A DNA stretch of 39,632 nucleotides from a virus: IMG/VR virus record IMGVR_UViG_3300048838_000280, positions 1 to 39,632 of that record, one strand, 5' to 3'. The notes below the pieces were generated by a model, which saw only the letters and a program-made list of their open reading frames with translations, made no database searches and was not told the DNA's origin. A program made the translations under genes and the position numbers. This document shows, piece by piece, positions 1 to 6,068 of this stretch. How positions within the stretch are numbered: the first letter of the stretch is position 1; every line of letters starts with the position of its first letter.

Positions 1-10
1 GTCAGGAGCC

Positions 11-352
11 CTAAGCCCCCAGACTTTCGACCCCCCCTCCCCCTGCGCGCTCTGCTGCCGTCTTGGCCTTGTGGCAGGTCTCACAGATCGCCTGCAGGTT
101 GCGCTCGGCGTCGGTGCCGCCGTTCGCCTTGCTGACGATGTGGTCGACCGCATGCGCCACGGTCAGGCGGCCGTGCGCCTTGCACGGTTGGCACAGCCCG
201 CAGTCACGTTCTAGGATGCGCTCGCGCAGCCGCTGCCAGGCCCACCCGTAGCCGCGCTCGGTCGTGCTCTTGGTGCTGGTCTCAGCCCAGCCGCGGGCAG
301 GCTTGTGCAGGGGCTGCACTCGCGGCTTCAGCGTCTGGATTCGGGATGCCAT
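11..352 (-). CDS. HNH endonuclease
   Basis: This is a 113-residue HNH nuclease. It has the family pattern: a CxxC pair (CQPC), then AVDHIVSKANGG with the catalytic DH, an Asn in ERNLQ, and a second CxxCH pair (CETCH) that binds the structural zinc. Related phage HNH proteins sit beside terminase genes and help with packaging-linked cleavage. Here the gene is at the left edge of the window, while ParB and terminase are at the right edge in the same orientation, so they would be adjacent if the genome is circular. I chose the ATG at 352 because GAGG lies just upstream; an in-frame TTG at 370 is the alternative. It lies beyond the terminator at 493-525, so it probably belongs to another transcript. 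Confidence 0.88.
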   Translation of the reverse strand: MASRIQTLKPRVQPLHKPARGWAETSTKSTTERGYGWAWQRLRERILERDCGLCQPCKAHGRLTVAHAVDHIVSKANGGTDAERNLQAICETCHKAKTAAERAGGGGVESLGA

Positions 353-370
353 CGCCCGCCGCCTCGTCAA

Positions 371-545
371 AGCCGGGAGCCGGCTCGCAGCTTGTCACCA
401 CGTCGATGGCTGCCGGTGTTGACCACCGCCGGCTGGGTCGCCGCGTGGCCGTAGGCTGGCGCCCGTGTGCTGGCCGTGCTGCGGCTGTGGGTGGAAACGA
501 AAGAGCCCGCGCGGTGGCGGGCTCTGCTGATTGCGTGTTGTAGCT
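371..545. other. Non-coding stretch between HNH and the lipoprotein gene
   Basis: I see no convincing gene here. It contains a leftward terminator (493-525). The remaining bases upstream of the HNH start probably carry its ribosome binding site and perhaps a promoter, but I found no clear -35/-10 pair. Confidence 0.4.
493..525 (-). terminator. Rho-independent terminator at the end of the leftward early operon
   Basis: A 9-bp perfect stem (AGAGCCCGC paired with GCGGGCTCT, loop of about 6 nt) is followed on the minus strand by the T-rich run TTTCGTTTCC. It lies just past the stop of the lipoprotein gene at 546. It has no T tract on the plus strand, so it acts leftward. Confidence 0.75.
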
Positions 546-800
546 CTATGAGGCCGGGCGTTGCTGCTGCCAGCCCTTGGCCCTCATGCAGAGGTCCATC
601 ATCTTGCGGCGCCTGTCGGCCTTCTCATAGGCTGCGATCACGGCATTCGGGTCGCTCGACACCGCCGCCTTCTCTGCCTCGAACTCGCAGGTCGCCGAAT
701 CCTGCGCCAGGTTGCCGCCGTCCTTGACCCACGGCTTGGCAGGCGGCATCGCACACGCTGCGAGCAGCGCGGCCATGGTCAGGATTGCGGCGAGTCTCAT
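546..800 (-). CDS. Small predicted lipoprotein
   Basis: An 84-residue protein with a signal peptide (MRLAAILTMAALLAAC) ending in a lipobox (LLAAC), so it is probably lipidated and anchored in the envelope. The mature part is polar and contains two further cysteines (TCEFEAEK and DLCMRAKGW), which could form a disulfide in the periplasm. It lies at the end of the leftward early operon, away from the lysis genes. It could act in superinfection exclusion or lysogenic conversion, but nothing in the sequence proves this. I chose the ATG at 800 because the signal peptide starts there; an ATG at 830 would add 10 residues before it. Confidence 0.7.
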   Translation of the reverse strand: MRLAAILTMAALLAACAMPPAKPWVKDGGNLAQDSATCEFEAEKAAVSSDPNAVIAAYEKADRRRKMMDLCMRAKGWQQQRPAS

Positions 801-857
801 GCTGATTTTGAGGACGGCCGGGCGCGGCATCAGCCGTCCCGGTTCTCTGACCCCGCG

Positions 858-1280
858 TCAGGTGGGCGCGAGTGTAGCACCATGGGACAGAAGACGGTGA
901 GCGTTCGCAAACATGCGCAACCCGAGCAGATGCCGCTGCTGACTGAGCTGCGGCTGGATGCGAAGGATGCGCAGCTGTGCCTCGGGTGGCATCCGCCGTG
1001 GGATGTAGAGCACGGCCAGCACCACGCGCTCACGATCCGGCACCCTGGCCAGTGCACGCTGGCAGATCAGCGCGTCCTGCAGCGTCAGGCCCGTGCCTCG
1101 CGGTGTGCGGCGATCCTCCAGCGCGTGCCAGCTCTCGGGCCGGTAGTGGCCTTCGGCACTGCCACAGCGGCGCCGGCTCTCTCGATCGGCTGCCCAGCGG
1201 CCGTACAGCGTCAGCGCCTCGTCCGCGTCCGCAAGGTCGAGCGGGATGTCGGCGGCGATGTTCATGCGCGGCCGGCTCAT
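858..1280 (-). CDS. Hypothetical protein with sigma-factor-like helical C terminus
   Basis: A 140-residue protein with no confident family. Residues about 78-130 (VPDRERVVLAVLYI followed by LRILRIQPQLSQQRHLLGL) resemble the arrangement of sigma region 4 or antitermination-type proteins: a hydrophobic helix, then a possible helix-turn-helix. The start overlaps the stop of the zinc-knuckle gene as TGATG, so translation is probably coupled. Its position at the end of the RusA/replication operon is where lambdoid phages often carry a late-gene regulator (Q-like), so a role in switching on the late genes is possible. That role is inferred from position. Confidence 0.6.
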   Translation of the reverse strand: MSRPRMNIAADIPLDLADADEALTLYGRWAADRESRRRCGSAEGHYRPESWHALEDRRTPRGTGLTLQDALICQRALARVPDRERVVLAVLYIPRRMPPEAQLRILRIQPQLSQQRHLLGLRMFANAHRLLSHGATLAPT

Positions 1281-1474
1281 CAGGCCACCAACTCCATCTG
1301 CCTGGATTCCACGCCGCGCCGCGCTGGCCGGCTGACCGTGCGCGGCCGCGCCACCCTCGGCGCCAGCAGCCCGAGCTTCCTCGCGCAGGCCGGCCCGGAG
1401 TACCCCGTGCCGTCCGCGGTCGTCACGGTGGCCGCTGCGCGCAGCAGGAAGCGGCCGCAGGCGATGCAGTGCAT
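1280..1474 (-). CDS. Small zinc-knuckle protein (DUF6011-like)
   Basis: A 64-residue protein. It starts with MHCIACGRFL and later has GYSGPACARKLG. This CxxCGR...GPxCARKLG arrangement matches small phage proteins of the DUF6011 type, which probably bind zinc through the cysteines. The rest is basic and arginine-rich, suggesting nucleic-acid contact. It overlaps the RusA gene upstream and the sigma-like gene downstream as TGATG, inside a tightly coupled operon. Function is unknown. Confidence 0.7.
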   Translation of the reverse strand: MHCIACGRFLLRAAATVTTADGTGYSGPACARKLGLLAPRVARPRTVSRPARRGVESRQMELVA

Positions 1475-1914
1475 CACGTCAGCAGGCCCATCTGACGGGC
1501 GCCGCGCGCAATCGGCCGGATGCGCAGCACCACGCGCGCGTCGCCATCGGGCTCCTTGCGCCGCTTGTGCAGGTCCCAGATCCATCGATCGTCCTCGAAC
1601 ACGATCCCCTGCAGGGCATCGCTGAGCACCTTCTCGGCGTTGCCGAGGTCGATGCAGCGCACATCGTCGTCCCAGCCTTCCGGGTTCAATCGGCTGCGCC
1701 TGGCCCAGTCCTGCGGCCGTTGCGGGTACAGGTCGAGTTCGACGGCCACCCGCCACGGAAACGGCTTGTTCAGGCCGCAGCGGGACGCGATGCGCGCGAC
1801 CTCGGTGCGGTAGGCGCTGGCCTCCTTGGTCGGCGCCATCATCGTGCGGCCTGGGATCGTGATCGCCTTCCAGTACCGGTTCGCGCTGATCGGGTACGGC
1901 AGCACCAGCACCAC
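1474..1914 (-). CDS. rusA: RusA-like Holliday junction resolvase
   Basis: A 146-residue RusA-family endonuclease, which cuts four-way junctions during phage replication and recombination. Family marks: an N-terminal beta strand ending in LPYPISANRYW, the acidic stretch PEGWDDDVRCIDLGNAEKVLSDAL with the catalytic aspartates, and QGIVFEDDRWI near the end. No ATG fits; I chose GTG at 1914, directly after the TGA of the upstream gene, with a purine-rich stretch before it (GTG at 1911 also possible). The stop overlaps the next gene as TGATG. It lies in the leftward early operon downstream of the helicase. Confidence 0.9.
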   Translation of the reverse strand: MVLVLPYPISANRYWKAITIPGRTMMAPTKEASAYRTEVARIASRCGLNKPFPWRVAVELDLYPQRPQDWARRSRLNPEGWDDDVRCIDLGNAEKVLSDALQGIVFEDDRWIWDLHKRRKEPDGDARVVLRIRPIARGARQMGLLT

Positions 1915-1915
1915 C

Positions 1916-2164
1916 TCATCGCCAGTCGCCTGGCTCGCCGCGGTTGCCGCGCCGCCACTGCTCTCGCGCGTCGTCGCGCAGTCGGCCGGCTGCGGCCTGC
2001 CCGCGCACGTCGGCGACGCCCTTGATGCGCCGGCCGCCTGAGTCCGTGCGGCCGTAGAGCCAGCCGTGCACCCAGTCGCCGCCGCGCTCGACCGTCCACG
2101 CGAGGACTTGGCGGACCTCGCAGCGGTGGCGGTGCTGTTCGACGTCACCATCACCGCTCCCCAT
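1916..2164 (-). CDS. Hypothetical phage protein upstream of rusA
   Basis: An 82-residue basic protein I do not recognise with certainty. The central part has a hydrophobic/aromatic segment (DWVHGWLYGRT) followed by IKGVADVRGQAAAGRLRDD. It overlaps the preceding gene by 14 nt and ends one base before the RusA start codon, so it is part of the coupled early operon. A role in DNA metabolism is a guess from position only. Confidence 0.6.
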   Translation of the reverse strand: MGSGDGDVEQHRHRCEVRQVLAWTVERGGDWVHGWLYGRTDSGGRRIKGVADVRGQAAAGRLRDDAREQWRRGNRGEPGDWR

Positions 2165-2645
2165 AGGCCCGAGCCACGCACGATCCGCTGGCGAGCGTGT
2201 ACTGGCCCGGGCGCTGGCCCGAGAAGACGGGGCGCACCTCGGCCGGGTCGACGGTGTAGCGAGTGTCGCGGCGCACCGGCGCCGACACGCGCCGCACCTC
2301 GGCGCCGAGGGTGACGGGCTCGGGCGCGAGAGCTTTGGCGATCGTCGCGCGCTTTGGCGGCGTGCGCTTCTGCGGCGCCTTCGCCCAGCCGATGGGGCCG
2401 GCAGCTGCTGCCTGCTGTGCGTACTGCGGCGCGAACCACAGCTTCGTCTCCCGCCCGCTCGTCACCTCGGGCACGACGCCGATGACGCGGCCCTGGCTCT
2501 GCATTTCGGCCAGGCGGGTAGCGGCGACGCGGCTCGGATTGCTGCCGACCTCGCGCGCGAGGCTCGTCGTCGTGCGCCCGCTGGGCGAGTGATCGAGCGC
2601 GGCTGCCAGCAGGCTGCGCAGGCTCGTCGCGGATCTGCGGCTCAT
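2151..2645 (-). CDS. Winged-helix DNA-binding protein
   Basis: A 164-residue protein with an N-terminal winged helix: TTTSLAREVGSNPSRVAATR reads as helix 2, turn and recognition helix, followed by RLAEMQSQGRVIGVV and a wing. The C-terminal half is low in recognisable motifs and proline-rich, probably flexible. I chose ATG 2645 because it overlaps the upstream stop as TGATG; an open frame to 2879 is read-through of the neighbouring gene in another frame. It probably binds DNA as a regulator or replication accessory. Confidence 0.7.
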   Translation of the reverse strand: MSRRSATSLRSLLAAALDHSPSGRTTTSLAREVGSNPSRVAATRLAEMQSQGRVIGVVPEVTSGRETKLWFAPQYAQQAAAAGPIGWAKAPQKRTPPKRATIAKALAPEPVTLGAEVRRVSAPVRRDTRYTVDPAEVRPVFSGQRPGQYTLASGSCVARAYGER

Positions 2646-2872
2646 CAGAACACCTCCAGCGCCCCACCGCGCAGCGGCTCGGGCAGTTCGTTGTCGGGGA
2701 CGGGCGCGCCGTCGCCCAGGGGCCGGCCCAGCGGCATGACGCCGGCCACGAAGGCGCGCGCCCACGCCAGCGTCTGCGGGTCGACGACGCGGCCGGCATC
2801 GTGGTCGGCATCGTGGTCGGCGATCACGCGCACGGCGCACAGGCGGGTCAGTTCGCGCTGTTCTGCAGTCAT
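2645..2872 (-). CDS. Hypothetical protein, early operon
   Basis: A 75-residue acidic protein starting MTAEQRELTRLCAVRVIADH. No family recognised. The DHDADHD run could bind metal but is not a known motif. It overlaps the helicase stop at its start and the winged-helix gene at its end, so it is translated as part of the operon. Confidence 0.55.
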   Translation of the reverse strand: MTAEQRELTRLCAVRVIADHDADHDAGRVVDPQTLAWARAFVAGVMPLGRPLGDGAPVPDNELPEPLRGGALEVF

Positions 2873-3801
2873 TTCGCATCCCCCAGCACGTACGGCTCGA
2901 CGCGCGTCATCCGTTCGTCGCAGAACCGCATGGACGGCTGGTGAAACCAGAGCTTCACGCGTCCCTCGAATTCGCCGTTGCGCTGCTTCTCGACCGTGAC
3001 CAGCGCGTCAGGCTGCGCCATGTCGGTCTCGTCGGCCTGGCCGCTCTGCACGCGCTGCGCCTTGGGCTTGTTCGTCCACACGGTAACGACGTTGTGGCAC
3101 TGGTCGCTGATCGCTGCCGAGCCGCGGAGGTCGTACTTCGTCGGCGGCTTGTCCTCGCCGGCCTGCGGCTTGCGGCAGTGCGCGACGAGGTGCACGTGCA
3201 GGCCGGTCTCCTGGGCGGCGCGTACGAGGTCCGTCGTGAACTGCTTCTGCTCGTCGAGGTGCTCCTCGCTGGCGCAGACCATCATCATCGAGTCGATGAG
3301 CACGTGCTGCCCCTGCAGCTCGTCGGCGAAGTAGCGCAGCAGCGCCATGCACAGCCGCGGCGTGATGCGGCCCTGGTGATAGAACAGCCATAGCCGGCCA
3401 TCGGACCAGCGCGAGAACGCATCCACCTGGTGGCGCATCGGCACTGCGAGGCCGTAGGCCTGACGCACCATCCGGGCGAGCGTGCGCGTCGGCGACATCT
3501 CGAGCGAGACGATGAGTGTGCGCTGCCGCTGCACGCACAGGTCGAGTGCCGCCTGCCCCGTGAACATCGACTTGCGATGCCCGTTGTACCCGGCCCAGGC
3601 CGTCACCTCGCCGGCGCGGAACTGCAGCACATCGCGCAGCTTGGTCGAGAACATCGACGGGTCGCGCTTGCCGTGCTCGTGCGGCGCGAATGCTGCCGCC
3701 AGGTCATCGGCGAACGCGCTCGCGGCGCGGACCTTGGCGCGGCATTCGGTGCCGCGCTCGTAGGCCCCGAAGTCGATGTCGTCGGGGATCATGCCGGCCA
3801 T
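2869..3801 (-). CDS. DnaB-like replicative helicase (RecA-fold ATPase)
   Basis: A 310-residue RecA-fold ATPase resembling the C-terminal half of DnaB; the N-terminal DnaB domain is absent. The Walker A region reads AGYNGHRKSMFTGQ, the next conserved block TLIVSLEMS matches the DnaB H1a/H2 region, the Walker B strand is HVLIDSMMM, and there is a sensor-like HLVAHCRKP and the motif RGSAAISDQCHNVV typical of phage DnaB/Twinkle-type helicases. The P-loop has Arg where the canonical GxxxxGKS has Gly. I chose ATG 3801 because GGAGGG lies about 8 nt upstream; ATG 3792 overlaps the upstream stop. It probably works with the replication protein at 4121-4849. Confidence 0.85.
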   Translation of the reverse strand: MAGMIPDDIDFGAYERGTECRAKVRAASAFADDLAAAFAPHEHGKRDPSMFSTKLRDVLQFRAGEVTAWAGYNGHRKSMFTGQAALDLCVQRQRTLIVSLEMSPTRTLARMVRQAYGLAVPMRHQVDAFSRWSDGRLWLFYHQGRITPRLCMALLRYFADELQGQHVLIDSMMMVCASEEHLDEQKQFTTDLVRAAQETGLHVHLVAHCRKPQAGEDKPPTKYDLRGSAAISDQCHNVVTVWTNKPKAQRVQSGQADETDMAQPDALVTVEKQRNGEFEGRVKLWFHQPSMRFCDERMTRVEPYVLGDAK

Positions 3802-4121
3802 GCGTGGCCCTCCAAGCTGTCGACGCTGCGCTCGTCGGTGAACGCCAGCACGCGGCTTGCGCCGGCCTGCAGCAGCGCGGCGAACAGGGCCGCGGCGCGC
3901 TCATCGCTGCCGCCCATCACCACGGCCGGCATGCCCACCGCGCAGCGCAGATCGAGCCGGGCAATCGCGTCGGACGGCTGCACCTCGACGAGCGCGGCGT
4001 CGCTCCACTCGGGCCACGTCGACCAGTCGCGCCAAGCCGGCACGGCGTCCAGGTCGAAGCGCGCGAAGCGCGGCCTGACGCCTCGGCGGCGCATGGCGAT
4101 GAGCGGCTCATGGCCCCGCAT
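3789..4121 (-). CDS. Hypothetical protein between replication protein and helicase
   Basis: A 110-residue protein starting MRGHEPLIAMRRRGVRP. No domain recognised. The second half (VGMPAVVMGGSDERAAALFAALLQAG then SRVLAFTD) looks like alternating strands and helices of a small alpha/beta fold. It overlaps the upstream stop as TGATG and is followed directly by the helicase, so it may be a helicase-loading or replication accessory factor. That is inferred from position alone. Confidence 0.6.
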   Translation of the reverse strand: MRGHEPLIAMRRRGVRPRFARFDLDAVPAWRDWSTWPEWSDAALVEVQPSDAIARLDLRCAVGMPAVVMGGSDERAAALFAALLQAGASRVLAFTDERSVDSLEGHAWPA

Positions 4122-4849
4122 CACAGCGCTCCGGCGAAGGGGTCGGCCGAGGAATCGCGTCCGCCATTGGCCCGTTGGGGCCCGCCTTTGTCCTGCTCGC
4201 GGCCAAGCCACCCAACGACGAAGGCGTTCACGCCTCGCCGGGTCTTGCGCCGTGCAGGTTTCGCCACCAGCCAAGCGCGCATGGTGCGCAAGGCCTGGGG
4301 CACATCGACGGCCGGGAACGACTCGGACCACTCGGAGACCATCGCAGCCGTGACTGCGTGCTCTGTGCCGTCGTTCAGCGGCAATGCGACCACCGTCGGA
4401 GCTGCGGCATCGTCGGCGAAAGACGACGGTGCATTACTCCTTCCTTTCCCTTCCCTTCCTCCCTGCGCGTCACTGTCGCGTGTTTCCTTCGTCACTGTCG
4501 CGTGGTGCACGCGTGGCGCACGCGTGACGCACGCGTGAGGGTCCGGCAGCGTCGAGGCTGCTTCTCTCGGGTTCAGGTGCTGGTGCAGCCCGAACTTGGG
4601 TATCCAGGCAAAACCGTCTCCGTAAAGCTTGACCAACTGAGCAGCCACGAGCTCGGAGCACAGCGCCTCGATATCACAATCGTCGGCAGGCAGATAGCGA
4701 ATCTTGAACGTGCGCGGCCTCCAAAGCAGCCGCCCCTCTCGGTCGCTCTCACACCACAGCGCGATGTAGAGCAGTCTGGCCATCGGGGACAGCGAAACGA
4801 TGTCCTCGCTGGTGAAGAACTCGGGCTTGATGGTGCGGATGCGAGCCAT
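4121..4849 (-). CDS. Phage replication initiator-like protein (DnaD/DnaT-type organisation)
   Basis: A 242-residue protein. The N terminus MARIRTIKPEFFTSEDIVSL and the following LSPMARLLYIALWCESDREGRL form the helix-turn-helix found in many phage replication proteins; these are usually followed by a flexible linker (here residues about 115-170, acidic and Ser/Ala-rich) and a C-terminal helicase-recruiting segment (about 180-235, with RTMRAWLVAKPARRKTRRGV). I chose ATG 4849 because GGAGGGATC lies upstream; GTG 4867 is less likely. It probably binds the origin and recruits the DnaB-like helicase. Confidence 0.8.
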   Translation of the reverse strand: MARIRTIKPEFFTSEDIVSLSPMARLLYIALWCESDREGRLLWRPRTFKIRYLPADDCDIEALCSELVAAQLVKLYGDGFAWIPKFGLHQHLNPREAASTLPDPHACVTRAPRVHHATVTKETRDSDAQGGREGKGRSNAPSSFADDAAAPTVVALPLNDGTEHAVTAAMVSEWSESFPAVDVPQALRTMRAWLVAKPARRKTRRGVNAFVVGWLGREQDKGGPQRANGGRDSSADPFAGAL

Positions 4850-4853
4850 GCGT

Positions 4854-4937
4854 CTAGATCCCTCCACCCATCAGCCCATCCATGAGCCGCATCGCCCTGT
4901 GCACCGCCTCTGCCAGCGCGTGGCGGGTGACGCTCAT
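4854..4937 (-). CDS. 27-residue small protein, coupled early gene
   Basis: A 27-residue ORF (MSVTRHALAEAVHRAMRLMD...). It has a strong Shine-Dalgarno (GGGAGG about 9 nt upstream) and its ATG overlaps the stop of the upstream gene as TGATG, so it is probably translated. The peptide is one amphipathic helix with a Met/Gly-rich tail. The ribosome binding site of the replication gene lies inside its 3' end, so one job may be translational coupling. Confidence 0.55.
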   Translation of the reverse strand: MSVTRHALAEAVHRAMRLMDGLMGGGI

Positions 4938-5188
4938 GCCAGCACCTCCCCTGCGAGCCGATTGGCCGCGGCGCGGAACGCCCTGCCTGCCTTATCGCGC
5001 CGGCTCGCCCTTTCCGCCGTCCGACGGACAGCCGGCAGCACGACGGCGAGGTCGGCAAGCAGCTCTTGGATCCGGCCCGCAGCCTCGTAGCAGGTTGCAT
5101 TTGCCACGCCGTCCGGGCTATCCAGCTCGGCGCCTAGGACGTTGAGTGCGCAAATGATGACGGCCGTACTGCTGCGTGGCGTTGTCAT
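4934..5188 (-). CDS. Hypothetical helical protein, early operon
   Basis: An 84-residue mostly helical protein starting MTTPRSSTAVIICALNVLG. Residues about 33-55 (YEAAGRIQELLADLAVVL) look amphipathic and the tail is basic. No family recognised. It sits third in the leftward operon, with a weak Shine-Dalgarno (TGAGG) about 11 nt upstream, and is coupled to the 27-residue ORF downstream. Confidence 0.6.
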   Translation of the reverse strand: MTTPRSSTAVIICALNVLGAELDSPDGVANATCYEAAGRIQELLADLAVVLPAVRRTAERASRRDKAGRAFRAAANRLAGEVLA

Positions 5189-5198
5189 TGGATCGGCC

Positions 5199-5312
5199 TC
5201 AGCTCTGCTGGATCAGCCGGCGGCGCACGAACGCGGCGGTCACCTCAAGGCGCAGCGCCGCGTCTTCACTGCCGGCCCGCCTGCGCGCCATGACGACCCG
5301 CTCACGCCGCAT
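5199..5312 (-). CDS. 37-residue basic small protein
   Basis: A short ORF (MRRERVVMARRRAGSEDAAL...) that fills the gap between the YdaS-like gene and the next gene. AAGGAGG is positioned just upstream of the ATG at 5312, and the start overlaps the regulator's 3' end. It is arginine-rich at the N terminus and ends in LIQQS. I do not recognise it. The strong ribosome binding site and lack of gaps argue that it is real. Confidence 0.5.
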   Translation of the reverse strand: MRRERVVMARRRAGSEDAALRLEVTAAFVRRRLIQQS

Positions 5313-5580
5313 CGCGCGCCTCCTTCCCCGGCGCGGCCACATCCAGCAGCGGCCTGCCCTTGGGGTGCGGCCAGGCGGGGTCGGGGATGCGGTACCAGCG
5401 CCCTGCCAGGTCCGGCCGCAGCTCCTCCACCGTCACTCGGCCGTCGGTGGCGCGTTCGATGGCGGGGCAGCGGTCGGGGGCCATCTGCCGCCGCCCAGTC
5501 ATGCACTGGTACAGGTACTGCTCGTGCAGGCCAGTCAACTCGGCGAGCGAGTGCCTGTCGGCTACGGAAAAGTCATCCAT
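5302..5580 (-). CDS. YdaS/Cro-like DNA-binding regulator
   Basis: A 92-residue protein of the YdaS/Cro type. Residues 13-35 (LAELTGLHEQYLYQCMTGRR) form the helix-turn-helix, and the following APDRCPAIERATDGRVTVEELRPD is the characteristic YdaS tail. It heads the leftward replication operon and is next to three matching palindromes (5592-5606, 5724-5738, 5740-5754), which are its most likely binding sites. I chose the ATG at 5580. The predicted -10 lies so close (5589-5594) that its transcript would be almost leaderless. It probably represses its own promoter, the rightward promoter, or both. Confidence 0.8.
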   Translation of the reverse strand: MDDFSVADRHSLAELTGLHEQYLYQCMTGRRQMAPDRCPAIERATDGRVTVEELRPDLAGRWYRIPDPAWPHPKGRPLLDVAAPGKEARDAA

Positions 5581-5588
5581 GGCGCGGC

Positions 5589-5617
5589 AGTCTAGCCTAA
5601 CGCTAGGCGTTGGTCTA
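5589..5617 (-). promoter_or_regulatory. Leftward early promoter (predicted)
   Basis: On the minus strand, TAGACC (-35, 5612-5617) and TAGACT (-10, 5589-5594) are separated by exactly 17 nt; each matches the sigma70 consensus at 4 of 6 positions. The operator at 5592-5606 covers the -10 and spacer. The start point would fall about 5580-5583, at the ATG of the YdaS-like gene. Confidence 0.5.
5592..5606. promoter_or_regulatory. Operator O1, CTAGC-N5-GCTAG
   Basis: A perfect inverted repeat CTAGC CTAAC GCTAG. It is one of three copies in the divergent control region and lies within the predicted leftward promoter. A further half-site (CTAGC) lies at 5615-5619. Confidence 0.7.
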
Positions 5618-5677
5618 GCCCCGGCGACTTGCTGCGCTACGCGCGCCCGCGCTGACCTTCGCATCCCCCAACCTCCT

Positions 5678-5699
5678 GCCCGCCTCGGCGGGCTTTTTT
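5678..5699 (+). terminator. Rightward Rho-independent terminator in the control region
   Basis: A 7-bp GC stem (GCCCGCC paired with GGCGGGC, tight loop) followed by six T residues on the plus strand. It is oriented rightward but has no gene just upstream in that direction. It would stop plus-strand transcripts from the 5302-5677 side, or a short RNA, before the rightward promoter. Confidence 0.75.
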
Positions 5700-5723
5700 C
5701 GTGGGTGCGATTGTGGCGGCAAA

Positions 5724-5738
5724 CTAGCTTGACGCTAG
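5724..5738. promoter_or_regulatory. Operator O2, CTAGC-N5-GCTAG
   Basis: A perfect inverted repeat CTAGC TTGAC GCTAG. Its centre contains most of the -35 hexamer of the rightward promoter, so protein bound here would block RNA polymerase. Confidence 0.7.
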
Positions 5739-5757
5739 CCTAGCTTCGCGCTAGAGT
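5729..5757 (+). promoter_or_regulatory. Rightward early promoter
   Basis: TTGACG (-35, 5729-5734, 5 of 6 consensus) and TAGAGT (-10, 5752-5757, 4 of 6) are separated by exactly 17 nt. O2 overlaps the -35 and O3 fills the spacer and the start of the -10. The first gene starts at 5796. No other promoter is evident before the cassette array, so this may drive 5796-12362. Confidence 0.7.
5740..5754. promoter_or_regulatory. Operator O3, CTAGC-N5-GCTAG
   Basis: A perfect inverted repeat CTAGC TTCGC GCTAG, 16 bp centre to centre from O2. This is about one and a half helical turns, so the two bound dimers would sit on roughly opposite faces. It covers the spacer and the first bases of the -10. Confidence 0.7.
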
Positions 5758-5795
5758 CTCTCCCCACACCCCACCCCGGGGCGAGGAGAGAAGCG

Positions 5796-6068
5796 ATGCA
5801 CCTGATCCGAACCTACAGCGCCGGTGTCCACGTCGGTACCTTGGAGAGCCACGAGGGCACCGTGGTCACGCTCAGCCACGCCAGCCGCATCTGGCGTTGG
5901 CGTGGCGCCAATACCCTGCACGAGCTGGCGCTGCACGGGCCTGATGATGCGGGGGAGTACACCCGCATCAGCGAGCGGGTGCCGCGCATCACGCTGACCG
6001 AGGCGATCGAGCTGATCCCCGTCGCTGGGGAGGCACAGGACAAGTTCGCGCCGCGGTGGCAGGCATGA
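5796..6068 (+). CDS. DUF6948-like phage protein
   Basis: A 90-residue protein that matches the DUF6948-type phage family as I recall it: MHLIRTYSAGVHVGTL, then SRIWRWRGANTLHELAL and ISERVPRITLTEAIELIPV. It is rich in beta strands. The molecular function of the family is not known to me. It is the first gene of the rightward operon, with GGAGAG about 9 nt upstream of the ATG. Its stop overlaps the start of the Gly-X repeat gene as ATGA. Confidence 0.8.
   Translation: MHLIRTYSAGVHVGTLESHEGTVVTLSHASRIWRWRGANTLHELALHGPDDAGEYTRISERVPRITLTEAIELIPVAGEAQDKFAPRWQA

Noticed and set aside
1474-2811. A 445-codon minus-strand frame containing RusA
   Set aside because: Only the last part (1474-1914) has RusA sequence; the upstream part is Arg/Ala-rich read-through under four other supported genes.
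5594-5610. GCCTAAC followed by GCGTTGG near the regulator, resembling attC cores
   Set aside because: The spacing is far too short for an attC and the sequence is fully explained by the operator palindrome O1.
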